From contig JAJPJX010000201.1 of NCBI GenBank assembly GCA_021324015.1, forward strand, positions 1 through 64,000: a stretch of DNA of 64,000 bases, given 5' to 3'. A program made the position numbers and the translations under genes. Positions 1 through 8,490 of this stretch are shown in pieces (positions within the stretch are counted from its first letter, which is position 1; each line of letters opens with the position of its first letter). The DNA comes from Solibacteraceae bacterium (GTDB taxonomy: Bacteria; Acidobacteriota; Terriglobia; Bryobacterales; Bryobacteraceae). The notes beneath the pieces are model-generated. The model was not told where the DNA came from and ran no database searches. It saw only the letters and a list, made by a program, of their open reading frames with translations.

Positions 1-238
1 CCACCGCTGAGTCCACAGCATCTGGACATTAGACCACGCCAGCACCTGTAAGGGATCCCGACCCGGACCTTGCTCTCCAGCACGGAGGTCAGCCTGACGG
101 AAAACGCGCTACCGTGAGACTGGCCCGCCGATGACAGCCCGCCGATCAACGGCAAAGTGTTCCGGAATCCGAACGGCCCTCGGTCTTCGGGAGGGCTCGG
201 AAATGCGGTAGCGTAATTCTGAAACGGTGTACTCAGTT

Positions 239-265
239 GCCGAGCCGCGACCGTCAGGGAGCGGT
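239..265 (+). repeat. 27-bp intergenic repeat, copy 1
   Basis: This copy starts GCCGAGCCGCGACCG and ends AGGGAGCGGT. It matches the copy at 9515-9541 at 25 of 27 positions, differing at repeat positions 11 and 17. It lies 10 bp beyond the hslU stop codon. GAG-CCGC on the left can pair with GCGG-CTC on the right around a 12-nt loop, so it may fold as a hairpin on either strand and end the nadB-hslU transcript. The rest of 1-275 shows no coding region I can support. Confidence 0.6.
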
Positions 266-275
266 CTCCTCCGAG

Positions 276-1634
276 CTACAGAATATACCGGCTCAGGTCC
301 TGGTCCTTGACGATGTTGGCGAGTTGCTTTCGCACGTAGACGGCGTCCACTTTGACGGTCTTCTTCTTCAGGTCCGGACCCTCGAAGGAGACCTCTTCGA
401 GCAGCTTCTCCATGATGGTGTGCAGCCGCCGCGCGCCGATGTTCTCCGAAGTTTCGTTCACCTGGGCGGCGAACTTGGCCACCTCTTCCAGCGCGTCTTC
501 GGTGAAGACCAGCTTGATGCCCTCGGTCTCGAGCAGCGCCGTGTACTGCTTGGCCAGCGCGTTCTTCGGCTCCCGCAGAATGCGGATGAAATCTTCCACC
601 GAAAGCGACTTCAGCTCCACGCGGATGGGGAAGCGCCCCTGCAGTTCCGGGATCATGTCGCTGGGCTTGGAGACGTGGAACGCGCCCGCCGCGATGAACA
701 GGATGTGGTCCGTACGCACAAACCCGTAGCGCGTGTTCACCGTGGTGCCCTCCACGATCGGCAGGATGTCGCGCTGCACGCCTTCGCGGCTCACGTCCGG
801 GCCGTGGCCGCTCTCCCGCCCCGCGATCTTATCGATTTCGTCCAGGAAGATGATGCCGCTGGTCTCCACGCGCTCCAGCGCCACGCGCGTCACCTGGTCC
901 ATGTCGATGAGCTTCTGCTCCTCTTCCTGCACTAGGTAATCCATGGCCTCCGCCACGCGCATCTTCCGCTTGCGCGTCTTCTGGCCGAACAGATTGGGCA
1001 GCATGTCCTTCAGATTGATGCCCATCTCTTCGATCCCCTGGTTGGTGGCGATCTCGAACGTCGGCCCGCGGTCCTTGACGTCGATCTCCACCATGCGCTC
1101 GTCCAGCTTTCCCTCGCGCAGGCGTTCGCGCAGCTTCTCGCGCGAACGCTCGGCGCTCTCGCTGGCCTCCGGCTGCGGCGGTATCAGCAGGTCCAGCAGG
1201 CGCTCCTCGGCGTTCGCCTCGGCGCGGTCGGCCACCTCATCCAGGCGCTCTTCGCGCACCATGTCGATAGCGATGTCCACCAGGTCGCGGATCATGGACT
1301 CCACGTCCCGCCCCACATAGCCGACTTCGGTGAACTTGCTGGCCTCCACCTTCAGAAACGGCGAGTTCGCCAGTTTCGCCAGCCGGCGCGCGATTTCCGT
1401 CTTGCCCACGCCCGTCGGCCCGATCATGAGGATGTTCTTGGGCATCACCTCCTCGGCCATGTCTGGATTCAGCTTTTGCCGGCGAATGCGGTTCCGCAAG
1501 GCGATGGCCACGGCGCGCTTGGCTTCCGCCTGCCCCACCACGTGCTTGTCCAGCTCCCGCACGATCTCGCGCGGCGTCAGCTCATCCAGCAAGGGCTCCT
1601 CGTCCACCGACTGGCTGGGAAGATAGATCACCAT
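276..1634 (-). CDS. hslU: ATP-dependent protease ATPase subunit HslU
   Basis: This is the AAA+ unfoldase of the cytoplasmic HslUV (ClpYQ) protease, which unfolds substrates and feeds them to the HslV chamber. The protein of about 452 residues begins [20 protein letters not shown]. It has the family N-terminus ([16 protein letters not shown]), Walker [10 protein letters not shown], Walker [12 protein letters not shown] and the sensor segment [12 protein letters not shown]. It ends RYIL, matching the HslU C-terminal tail that docks into HslV. The ATG at 1634 was chosen because it lies 4 bp after the hslV stop; a longer in-frame start at 1694 would overlap hslV. It is the last gene of the nadB-exchanger-hslV-hslU run. 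Confidence 0.97.
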   Translation of the reverse strand: MVIYLPSQSVDEEPLLDELTPREIVRELDKHVVGQAEAKRAVAIALRNRIRRQKLNPDMAEEVMPKNILMIGPTGVGKTEIARRLAKLANSPFLKVEASKFTEVGYVGRDVESMIRDLVDIAIDMVREERLDEVADRAEANAEERLLDLLIPPQPEASESAERSREKLRERLREGKLDERMVEIDVKDRGPTFEIATNQGIEEMGINLKDMLPNLFGQKTRKRKMRVAEAMDYLVQEEEQKLIDMDQVTRVALERVETSGIIFLDEIDKIAGRESGHGPDVSREGVQRDILPIVEGTTVNTRYGFVRTDHILFIAAGAFHVSKPSDMIPELQGRFPIRVELKSLSVEDFIRILREPKNALAKQYTALLETEGIKLVFTEDALEEVAKFAAQVNETSENIGARRLHTIMEKLLEEVSFEGPDLKKKTVKVDAVYVRKQLANIVKDQDLSRYIL

Positions 1635-1638
1635 GACC

Positions 1639-2175
1639 TCAGAGTTCCTCGTAGGTGACGTTGTCGTTGGTGTAGATGCAGATCTTGCTCGCAATCTGCA
1701 TGGCCTGCTCCGCGATCTGCCGGGCTCCCAGCTTGGTGCTGCGGATCAGCGCCGTGGCTGCCGCCAGCGCGAAGGCGCCTCCCGATCCGATGGCCGCCAC
1801 GCCCTCGTCCGGCTCGATGACGTCGCCGTTGCCGCTCACGATGTACATATACTGCGAATCCGCCACCAGCAGCAACGCCTCCAGGTGCCGCAGCATGCGG
1901 TCCGTGCGCCACTCCTTGGCCAGTTCCACCACCGAGCGCGGCAGGTTCCCGTTGAACTGCTCCAGCTTGGCCTCGAATCGCGAAAACAGCGCGAATGCAT
2001 CCGCCGTCGATCCCGCAAAGCCTGCAATCACCTTGTCGTTGTAAAGGCGCCGCAGCTTTCTGGCGGAGGCCTTCAATACTTCGCTCCCCAGCGTCACCTG
2101 CCCGTCGCCCGCCATCACGACCTTGCTGTCACGGCGCACACAGAGCACAGTGGTCGAGCGTACTTTGTTTTTCAT
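1639..2175 (-). CDS. hslV: ATP-dependent protease peptidase subunit HslV
   Basis: This is the proteasome-like threonine peptidase that forms the double-ring chamber of HslUV. It has 178 residues, a normal length. A short propeptide (MKNKVRS) precedes the Thr-Thr that becomes the catalytic N-terminus of the mature enzyme. Other family features are [19 protein letters not shown]-type [21 protein letters not shown], the [12 protein letters not shown] segment and the C-terminal [14 protein letters not shown]. It sits 16 bp after the exchanger gene and directly upstream of hslU. Confidence 0.97.
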   Translation of the reverse strand: MKNKVRSTTVLCVRRDSKVVMAGDGQVTLGSEVLKASARKLRRLYNDKVIAGFAGSTADAFALFSRFEAKLEQFNGNLPRSVVELAKEWRTDRMLRHLEALLLVADSQYMYIVSGNGDVIEPDEGVAAIGSGGAFALAAATALIRSTKLGARQIAEQAMQIASKICIYTNDNVTYEEL

Positions 2176-2191
2176 CCGTTGATTCTTTTTC

Positions 2192-3451
2192 TTATTTTAT
2201 CGTAGTGCGCCGCATGTGCCGGCGCCACAGGCCCGCAAACAGCCGCAGGGCCGCGGCCTTTCGCCGCCCCAGCGCCATGCGCACGATCTCCACTCCGGCC
2301 CATGCCAGGTACGTGGCCGTCACCCACCAGTGAATGTGCGCCGCCAGGCCCCGCCAGAAACCCGGTCCCGGGGCCACCGGAGAGAGCGCGAACTGCACGG
2401 CCCACAGCACAAACAGCGCCGCCGCCTCCCACCATTCCAGCTTCATGTTGATCAGGAACAGCGTGCCCACAAGCTGCTGCGCCAGCGTCATCAGGATCTC
2501 CAGTTCCTGCTGGGAATCGAACGGGATCGTGGAAGGAGCGCCCCGGCTGAGCGAATAGACGATGGGCAGCATGGCCGCCAGCAGCGTCCACTGGTTGAGG
2601 TTGCTGGACACCATGTTCATCAGGGCCATGGAGGCCCGATCCACCGTGCGCGCCCAGTAGAACGCCGACACCTTTTCCGGGAACTCCGAGACGAACGGCG
2701 CTACCCACTGCACGAAAACGAATTGCGACACCCCCGCTGCCGTGGCCACCGCCAGCAGGCTCGCCGAAAACGGTTCCGCCATGAAGTAGACCAGCGCGCC
2801 GCCGCCCACGAACAGCGTGGTGATCACGGTGATTCGAACCGGCCGGCGCGCCTGCACGATGCTGCGCGGAATCAGTTCCAGTTCCTCGGCGGCCTCGGCG
2901 GCTTCGGGCGGCATGTGCCCGAGCACCACCAGGTACGCCACGTAGATGCCGATCAGCACCGCGGCGTCCACCAGGTCCAGCGAGGCCTTCCACCAGATCA
3001 CCGCGGCATAGGCCATGCATACCAGCAGACCCGCCACTTCCACGCTGTGTCCTTCTTCCAGGTGAATGGCCCGCAGCGGCCGGCCGTGGCGCCGCCGGTG
3101 GAACATGGCCGCCGTGAAATAGATCATCGGCCAGCCCAACCCCGTCAGTAGGCGCAGGGCGCCGGTCAGGTTCGCCAGCAGCAGCGGCACCTGCTGCTTC
3201 CAGGCAAACACGGCCTCCACCGCGAACTCCGGCAGCGTTTGCAGCCAGGCCAGGATCGCCAGCGCGAACCCTTGCGCAATGAAGTACTGCGCCGATTCCG
3301 CCGCCCACGCGATCAGCATGGCGGCCAGCAGAATCGAAGGCGCCGTCCAGAGCGCGGCCGTGGGGCTGACTTCGGGCAGAGGCGTCGCGCTCACTAGCAG
3401 CAGGGCGCAGACCGGTAGGGCGACCTGCCGCGGCCTATCGGAACCGGACAT
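2192..3451 (-). CDS. Sodium/calcium exchanger-family membrane protein
   Basis: This is probably a cation antiporter of the CaCA superfamily in the inner membrane, about 419 residues with some ten hydrophobic segments. Two internally related blocks resemble the alpha repeats of Na+/Ca2+ exchangers. The first, near residues 65-85, contains [16 protein letters not shown]. The second, near residues 240-275, contains [15 protein letters not shown] and the following [14 protein letters not shown]. An acidic insert ([17 protein letters not shown]) forms the likely central cytoplasmic loop. ATG 3451 follows AAGGG at good spacing; a GTG one codon earlier is possible. The start overlaps the nadB stop by 17 bp, suggesting coupled translation. 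Substrate is inferred from the family only. Confidence 0.75.
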   Translation of the reverse strand: MSGSDRPRQVALPVCALLLVSATPLPEVSPTAALWTAPSILLAAMLIAWAAESAQYFIAQGFALAILAWLQTLPEFAVEAVFAWKQQVPLLLANLTGALRLLTGLGWPMIYFTAAMFHRRRHGRPLRAIHLEEGHSVEVAGLLVCMAYAAVIWWKASLDLVDAAVLIGIYVAYLVVLGHMPPEAAEAAEELELIPRSIVQARRPVRITVITTLFVGGGALVYFMAEPFSASLLAVATAAGVSQFVFVQWVAPFVSEFPEKVSAFYWARTVDRASMALMNMVSSNLNQWTLLAAMLPIVYSLSRGAPSTIPFDSQQELEILMTLAQQLVGTLFLINMKLEWWEAAALFVLWAVQFALSPVAPGPGFWRGLAAHIHWWVTATYLAWAGVEIVRMALGRRKAAALRLFAGLWRRHMRRTTIK

Positions 3452-4946
3452 CACGACCCTTGGCGATAGTGGAGTGCCTGGCGAACGTCTCGCGCTTCTG
3501 CGGAAAGTCCGTGCGATAGTGCGCCCCCCGGCTCTCTTCCCGCGCCAGGGCGCAGCGCGCGATTAGCCCCACAACCGCGTGCATATTGCGCGCTTCGTAC
3601 TGCGCAAGGCCGGGTTCGCCGGCCGGCGCCAGACAGCGCGCGTCCAGCCAGGCACGCGCCTCGGCCAGCGCCCCACCCGCGCGCACGATGCCGCATTTTT
3701 CCCACGCTAGGCTGCGGATCTCCGCCTCCGACGAGCAGGGGAACAGCGGCTCGGGCGGCGCGCCGCCCTCCGGCGGGGGTGCGCCGGCTAGTTCCCGCAT
3801 CGCCGCGCCGGCTCGCGCTCCGAACACCACGCCTTCCAGCAGCGAGTTGCTCGCCAGGCGATTCGCGCCGTGCACTCCCGTGCACGCGGCCTCCCCGGCC
3901 GCGAATAGCCGCGGCAGGCTGGTGCGTCCTTCCAGGTCGGTGGCCACTCCGCCCATGGCGTAGTGCGCCGCTGGATGCACCGGCGCGGGCGCGGCGGCCA
4001 GGTCCACCCCGTAACGCCGGCAGGTCTCGTAGATCCGCGGAAACCGCGCGCGGATGAATTCGCCGCCGCGGTGGGTCAGGTCCAGGTACACGTGCGGCTC
4101 GCCCGTCCGCCGGATCTCCGCCACGATGGCTCGTGCCACTACGTCTCGCGGCGCCAGTTCGTCCGTGAAGCGCTCGCCCGCCGCGTTTCGCAGATACGCG
4201 CCCTCCCCGCGCAGCGCCTCGGAGAGCAGAAACCGCGGCGCGCCCTCGACGTGCAGCGCCGTCGGGTGAAACTGCACGAATTCGATGTCCTGAATCTCCG
4301 CCCCCGCGCGGTAGGCCATCGCGACCCCGTCCCCCGTGGCCACGTCCGGGTTGGTGGTCTCGCGGAAGACGCGTCCCAGCCCGCCGGTGGCCAGCAGCAC
4401 CGCCCGCGCATACACCGGAATCAGCTTCCGAGCGGGCTCGTCGTACAACAAGGCCCCCGTCACCGCGCCTTCCTCCGCCAGCAGGTCCGTGGTCGCGTGG
4501 AAGCTGCGGAAACTCACGTTGGGAAGCGAGGCCGCCTTCCGGTAGAGCGTGCGCGCGATCTCCTTCCCCGTGGAATCGCCGTGCGCGTGCAGGATGCGGT
4601 TGCGCGAATGCGCGCCCTCCCGGGTGAAGGCCAGCCGGCCGCCCTGCCGGTCGAACTCCGCACCCCACTCGATCAGTTGCTGGATGGCCGCCGGCCCCTC
4701 CTCCACCAGCACGTGCACCGCCGCCGCGTCGCACAGTCCGTCGCCGGCGGCCAGCGTGTCCTGCTCGTGCAGTTCCACTTCGTCGTCGTCGCTCAGCGCC
4801 GCGGCGATTCCGCCTTGCGCGTACTCCGAAGACGACTCGTGCAGCGTGTCCTTGGCCACCACCAGCACGCTTCCCGCCGCGGCCAGTTCCACGGCCGCGC
4901 GCAGCCCCGCCACACCCGCGCCAATCACCAGGAAATCCGGATTCAT
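3435..4946 (-). CDS. nadB: L-aspartate oxidase
   Basis: This FAD enzyme oxidises L-aspartate to iminoaspartate, the first step of de novo NAD synthesis. The protein of about 503 residues begins MNPDFLVIGAGVAGLRAAVE, an N-terminal dinucleotide-binding fold. It then shows ESSSEYAQGGIAAAL, the FAD/substrate segments GRVFRETTNPDVATGDG and EFVQFHPTALH, LSEALRGEGAYL, VHPAAHYAMGGV, and GEAACTGVHGANRLASNSLLEG near the C-terminal part. All are typical of NadB rather than fumarate reductase. ATG 4946 begins right at the fold; seven more in-frame residues exist upstream. Neither nadA nor nadC is in the window. It diverges from aroB with a 42-bp spacer. Confidence 0.95.
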   Translation of the reverse strand: MNPDFLVIGAGVAGLRAAVELAAAGSVLVVAKDTLHESSSEYAQGGIAAALSDDDEVELHEQDTLAAGDGLCDAAAVHVLVEEGPAAIQQLIEWGAEFDRQGGRLAFTREGAHSRNRILHAHGDSTGKEIARTLYRKAASLPNVSFRSFHATTDLLAEEGAVTGALLYDEPARKLIPVYARAVLLATGGLGRVFRETTNPDVATGDGVAMAYRAGAEIQDIEFVQFHPTALHVEGAPRFLLSEALRGEGAYLRNAAGERFTDELAPRDVVARAIVAEIRRTGEPHVYLDLTHRGGEFIRARFPRIYETCRRYGVDLAAAPAPVHPAAHYAMGGVATDLEGRTSLPRLFAAGEAACTGVHGANRLASNSLLEGVVFGARAGAAMRELAGAPPPEGGAPPEPLFPCSSEAEIRSLAWEKCGIVRAGGALAEARAWLDARCLAPAGEPGLAQYEARNMHAVVGLIARCALAREESRGAHYRTDFPQKRETFARHSTIAKGRDVRFR

Positions 4947-4988
4947 CCGCTCGCCGTGTGTCTTCAAGTTCCATGGTACAACGTGGGT

Positions 4989-6062
4989 ATGCCTTCTTTT
5001 CCCGTGGAGACGCCGCAGCGCGCGTACTCCGCGATTGTGGAACGCGGCATCCTACTCGACGCGGCGCGCTACGTCCCGCCCAAGTCCGGCAGGATCTTCG
5101 TCGTCACCACGGAAGACGTCTGGAACCACCAGAGCACGGCTCTCGTGCGCGGTCTCGCCGGCCTGCCGCACGAGGTCCTCTTCCTCCCCGGCGGCGAAGA
5201 CAATAAGCGCCTCGCTCCCCTCGAAACGCTGGCCGAGGAGATGGTGCGCCGCCAGGGCGACCGTACCAGCCTCGTGATCGCCTTCGGTGGAGGCATCGTC
5301 AACGACATGGGCGGTTTCCTCGCCGCCATCTTCATGCGCGGCATCCCCGTGCTGCAAATCCCCACCACGCTGCTGGCGCAGGTGGACGCCGGCGTGGGGG
5401 GCAAAACCGGCGTGAACCTGGCCGGCGGCAAGAACCTGATCGGCAGCTTTCACCAGCCCATCGCCGTGCTGATCGACCCCGGCGCGCTCTCCACGCTCCC
5501 CGAGCGCGAATACCGCGCCGGCCTCTACGAGATCATCAAGACCGGCATCATTCGCAGCGCGCCGCTGTTTCGCTTCCTGGTGGAACACCGCGACGCCGTG
5601 CTGGCCCGCGAGGACCGCGCGGTGGACTACATCATCGCCGAGTCCGTGAGCATCAAGGCCGAAGTCGTCTCGGCCGACGAACGCGAGGGCGATCTGCGCC
5701 GCATCCTCAATTTCGGCCACACTTTCGGCCATGCCCTGGAAGCCGAAACCGGATACCGGCGCCTCCTGCATGGCGAGGCCGTGGCCTTCGGCATGCGCGC
5801 CGCCATCCACCTGGCCGAGACCACCGGCTATCTTTCCGCCGAAAACGCCCTCGAAATGCTGGACGCCATCAGCCTCTACGGCCCCATCCCGCCGCTCGAC
5901 GGCGTCTCCGCCGGAAATCTCCTCGCGCGGCTGGCAAGCGATAAGAAAACTGTCCAGGGCACGGTGCATTTCATTCTCCCCACCAGCGTCGGCGAGGTGA
6001 AGATCGTGGGCGGCGTGAAGAGTATCGCCGTGCTGTCCGCCATCCAGGCCGCGCTGGCATGA
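4989..6062 (+). CDS. aroB: 3-dehydroquinate synthase
   Basis: This enzyme converts DAHP to 3-dehydroquinate, the second step of the shikimate pathway, using NAD and a divalent metal. It has 357 residues starting MPSFPVETPQRAYSAIVERG. Diagnostic segments are FLPGGEDNKRLAPLE, FGGGIVNDMGGFLAA, PTTLLAQVDAGVGGKTGVN, KNLIGSFHQP, LYEIIKTGII, and the metal-binding pair LNFGHTFGHALE and LLHGEAVAFGM. The frame is open much further upstream, but the ATG at 4989 is where the family homology begins. The gene overlaps the following methyltransferase by ATGA. Confidence 0.96.
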   Translation: MPSFPVETPQRAYSAIVERGILLDAARYVPPKSGRIFVVTTEDVWNHQSTALVRGLAGLPHEVLFLPGGEDNKRLAPLETLAEEMVRRQGDRTSLVIAFGGGIVNDMGGFLAAIFMRGIPVLQIPTTLLAQVDAGVGGKTGVNLAGGKNLIGSFHQPIAVLIDPGALSTLPEREYRAGLYEIIKTGIIRSAPLFRFLVEHRDAVLAREDRAVDYIIAESVSIKAEVVSADEREGDLRRILNFGHTFGHALEAETGYRRLLHGEAVAFGMRAAIHLAETTGYLSAENALEMLDAISLYGPIPPLDGVSAGNLLARLASDKKTVQGTVHFILPTSVGEVKIVGGVKSIAVLSAIQAALA

Positions 6063-6766
6063 GCGGCGCCACCCCTGCGGGAGCCGCCGGCGAACAGGAA
6101 GCCGCGCGCTGGGTGCGCGACATGTTCGGCCGTGTGGCCCACCGCTACGACCTGGCCAATCACCTGCTCTCGTTGAATGTCGATCGCTACTGGCGAGCCC
6201 ACACGGTGCGCCGCCTGCGCCCCGTGCTCGAACGCCCGGATGCCCGCGTGCTGGACCTGTGCTGCGGCACGGGAGATCTTTTGCTGGCCCTGGGCGCCTC
6301 GCGCGCGATGGGCACGGATTTCTGCCATCCCATGCTCACCGCCGCCCGCGCCAAGGGCGCCCGCTTCCTGTTTGAAGCGGACGTGCTGGCGCTGCCGCTC
6401 GCCGACGCCTCGCTCGATCTCGTCACCGTGGCCTTCGGCTTTCGGAACCTGGCCAATTACGAACGGGGCCTGCGCGAAATGCATCGCGTCCTGCGCCCCT
6501 CCGGCGTGGCCGCCATCCTGGAGTTCTCCCGGCCTCCCAACCCCGCCTTCAATGCGCTCTACAATTTCTATTCGCGGCGCATCCTCCCCCTCATCGGAGG
6601 CGCGCTTTCCGGCTCCCGCGACGCTTACACGTATCTCCCCGAATCCGTCCGCAAGTTTCCGTCCGGCGAACACCTTGCGCAAATGATGCGGGAGTGCGGC
6701 TTCGAACGGGTGGAATTCGAGCGGCTCACCATGGGGATCGTAGCCCTGCACCTGGGCCGGCGGTAA
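6059..6766 (+). CDS. ubiE: Demethylmenaquinone/ubiquinone methyltransferase (UbiE/MenG family)
   Basis: This is a SAM-dependent C-methyltransferase of quinone synthesis. It has 235 residues with a class I Rossmann fold. Family signatures are MFGRVAHRYDLANHLLSL near the N-terminus, motif I VLDLCCGTGDLLLALG, FRNLANYERGLREMHRVLRPSG, and SRRILPLIGGALSGSRDAYTYLPESVRKFPSGE. Acidobacteria normally use menaquinone, so MenG activity is the more likely role (inference). Its ATG overlaps the aroB stop, so the two are probably co-translated. Confidence 0.93.
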   Translation: MSGATPAGAAGEQEAARWVRDMFGRVAHRYDLANHLLSLNVDRYWRAHTVRRLRPVLERPDARVLDLCCGTGDLLLALGASRAMGTDFCHPMLTAARAKGARFLFEADVLALPLADASLDLVTVAFGFRNLANYERGLREMHRVLRPSGVAAILEFSRPPNPAFNALYNFYSRRILPLIGGALSGSRDAYTYLPESVRKFPSGEHLAQMMRECGFERVEFERLTMGIVALHLGRR

Positions 6767-6811
6767 CGACATAGCCCCGCCAGCCACGCGTCGCGGCTGC
6801 GGCTCTGACCT

Positions 6812-7057
6812 TCACGTAACGCGCTGTCCCTTCGGCGCCTGACCAGGGAGCAGGAAGGTCTTGATCAACTCGCCTTCGCCGCAGACAGTCATGCCGGAGA
6901 ATCGCTTGTACCACGGACCTTCGGGCACCTCTGGCTCGGCGTCAAGCCATTTGGCCAGCAGTTGCAATTGCGAAGTGGGGATCTTCCGGCACTGGACACG
7001 GTCGAGCAGGTGGTGGAAAAGGGCCGGAGGAAAGTTGTGGCGGCGTACTCGCGGCAT
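6812..7057 (-). CDS. Conserved-looking small protein of unknown function
   Basis: This 81-residue protein has no family I can name. It is rich in basic residues at the start (MPRVRRHNFPPALFHHLLDR) and ends in a compact segment with WYKRFSGMTVCGEGELIKTF. The ATG has GGAGA about 9 nt upstream. It starts 26 bp after the stop of the 113-residue gene at 7084-7425 on the same strand, an arrangement like a small toxin-antitoxin or regulator pair. That role is a guess from layout only. It is convergent with ubiE. Confidence 0.55.
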   Translation of the reverse strand: MPRVRRHNFPPALFHHLLDRVQCRKIPTSQLQLLAKWLDAEPEVPEGPWYKRFSGMTVCGEGELIKTFLLPGQAPKGQRVT

Positions 7058-7083
7058 AACGGAATCTCCGGCTGCCCGGCGCT

Positions 7084-7425
7084 CTAGAGGCCATAAAAGC
7101 CGCGAGTGAGCCGCTCTTTGATCCGCGCCGCCTCGATTGGATCTGAGGCGGCTGCGAGTTGCTTCGCGAGCAAGCCCAGTTCTTCCGGGCTCAGACGGTT
7201 CCCCTTGCCCTCCAAAAATGCAAGTTCCGCAGTCTCGATGGCGACTTCTTCCCCCGTTCGCGTACGCGCCACGACGCGGCCGCCGGTAAGCGCTTGCCGG
7301 ACGAACCAGTGATAGACGGCCAAAGCGTTCTTAATCACCTCGGTCCGTTTGGAGCCCGTCAACTCAGCCATTTGGTCAACCAGCGCCAGTTCGGTGCGCG
7401 TCAGCACAGGTTGAATTCTCGCCAT
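7084..7425 (-). CDS. Small protein with ribbon-helix-helix-like N-terminus
   Basis: This 113-residue protein has an N-terminal half (TRTELALVDQMAELTGSKRTEVIKNALAVY) that reads like a ribbon-helix-helix DNA-binding fold of the CopG/Arc type. That fold is often an antitoxin or autorepressor. The C-terminal half is charged and helical (LSPEELGLLAKQLAAASDPIEAARIKERL). It is upstream of, and likely co-transcribed with, the 81-residue gene at 6812-7057. A TAGAAT element about 25 bp upstream could be its -10 box. Function is inferred from the fold resemblance, not demonstrated. Confidence 0.6.
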   Translation of the reverse strand: MARIQPVLTRTELALVDQMAELTGSKRTEVIKNALAVYHWFVRQALTGGRVVARTRTGEEVAIETAELAFLEGKGNRLSPEELGLLAKQLAAASDPIEAARIKERLTRGFYGL

Positions 7426-7500
7426 ACTCGCAGGTCCTCTTTTTCTGTTCCTATTCTACTCTTTTCTGTGCGGCTTCTCGCTCCCCCTTCTGTTCTGGAG

Positions 7501-7803
7501 TCACCCCACCTCCGCGCCCGCGCGGCGCAGCGCCTGCTCCACTTCCTGCTTGCCCCATGCCGTGCTGATGAACAGCTCCTGCCGGGCCCCTGCGCTCAGC
7601 GCGATGGCCTTCCAGCCGTTCTGCGTCGGCACGGTCACCCGCACTTTCACCTTTCCCCTGGCGTCGCGCACCGGGCGGATCACCCCCGGAATCACCGTGC
7701 GCACCTCCGGGTTTTCCGCCAGCAGCCGCTCCAGCAGGTCCCGCACTCCGTCGATGATGCTGTGCTCGACCTTGAGCTTGTTCTGAGCCGTGCGCAGCCG
7801 CAT
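7501..7803 (-). CDS. DUF2103-like small protein
   Basis: This 100-residue protein contains KVEHSIIDGVRDLLERLLAE, VRTVIPGVIRPVRDARG and VRVTVPTQNGWKAIALSAG. It ends with a segment that resembles a DNA/RNA- or metal-binding small domain (QELFISTAWGKQEVEQAL). The overall pattern fits DUF2103, described as a predicted metal-binding family, but I see no clear cluster of Cys or His ligands. It starts 11 bp after the pcm stop, so the two are probably co-transcribed. The actual role is unknown. Confidence 0.65.
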   Translation of the reverse strand: MRLRTAQNKLKVEHSIIDGVRDLLERLLAENPEVRTVIPGVIRPVRDARGKVKVRVTVPTQNGWKAIALSAGARQELFISTAWGKQEVEQALRRAGAEVG

Positions 7804-7814
7804 ATGCTTCTACT

Positions 7815-8462
7815 CTATCGCCACCCTTGCTCGCCGCGGAGCGGCACAAACCGGCACAGCGTCGCCACCCGCCATTCGATCTTCCCTTGCTCTTTGCTCA
7901 CTACCCGCAGTTCCTGGTCCAGCAACTCTCCGACCGGAATCACCAGCCGGCCCGGATCCCGCAACTGCTCTACCAGCGACACCGGCACCTCCGGCGCCGC
8001 CGCCGCCACCGAGATGCCGTCGTAGGGCGCTCCGGCGGGCCAGCCTTGTGAGCCGTCCGCGCAGATCACCGTCACGTTGCCGCCGAGACCGGTTCGCTTC
8101 AGGTTCTCTTGCGCCTGCTGGACCAGTCCCGGAATCAGTTCGATCGTGATCACGCGCGCCGCCAGCGCTCCCAGCACCGCGGCATGATAGCCGGACCCGG
8201 TTCCGACCTCCAGCACCGTTTCACTTCCCCGCAGTTCCAGCAGTTCCGCCATCAGGGCGGTCATGTAGGGCTGGGAGATCGTCTGCCCGAATCCGATGGG
8301 CACGGGCTCGTCCCGGTAGCTGCACACCCGCTCTTCCAGCGGCACGAACTCCTCGCGCGGGATCGTCTGCATGGCCGTCAGCACCCGCTCGTCCCGGATG
8401 CCGCGCTTTCGCAACTGCCGGCTCACCATTCCCCGCCGTTCCGCGGCCCAATCGGGTATCAT
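7815..8462 (-). CDS. pcm: Protein-L-isoaspartate O-methyltransferase
   Basis: This SAM-dependent enzyme methylates abnormal L-isoaspartyl residues and starts their repair in aged proteins. It has 215 residues beginning MIPDWAAERRGMVSRQLRKR. Family motifs are IPREEFVP, the GQTISQPYMTALMAELL block, motif I VLEVGTGSGYHAAVL, VITIELIPGLVQQAQENL and GRLVIPVGE. The ATG at 8462 was preferred to much longer in-frame starts, which would run over icd. It diverges from icd with 28 bp between the two start codons. Confidence 0.94.
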   Translation of the reverse strand: MIPDWAAERRGMVSRQLRKRGIRDERVLTAMQTIPREEFVPLEERVCSYRDEPVPIGFGQTISQPYMTALMAELLELRGSETVLEVGTGSGYHAAVLGALAARVITIELIPGLVQQAQENLKRTGLGGNVTVICADGSQGWPAGAPYDGISVAAAAPEVPVSLVEQLRDPGRLVIPVGELLDQELRVVSKEQGKIEWRVATLCRFVPLRGEQGWR

Positions 8463-8477
8463 CACACCACCCGCCGT

Positions 8478-8483
8478 TATAAT
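8478..8483 (+). promoter_or_regulatory. Consensus -10 box of icd, likely leaderless promoter
   Basis: A perfect TATAAT lies 7 bp before the icd ATG at 8491, and no Shine-Dalgarno sequence is visible in between. Transcription would therefore begin at or next to the start codon. I see no good -35 hexamer at the expected distance. The promoter lies inside the 28-bp divergent spacer shared with pcm. Confidence 0.6.
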
Positions 8484-8490
8484 AGCGATA

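Noticed and set aside
1-238. Partial gene at the left edge
   Set aside because: Short frames are present on both strands, but all end within about 60 codons and none shows a family pattern.
237-935. Plus-strand open frames opposite hslU
   Set aside because: They are antisense to a clear HslU protein and have the Arg/Leu/His-rich composition of GC-rich antisense frames.
3963-4988. Long N-terminal extension of aroB
   Set aside because: The frame is open through nadB on the opposite strand, but the family homology starts at the ATG at 4989 and the extension is antisense to nadB.
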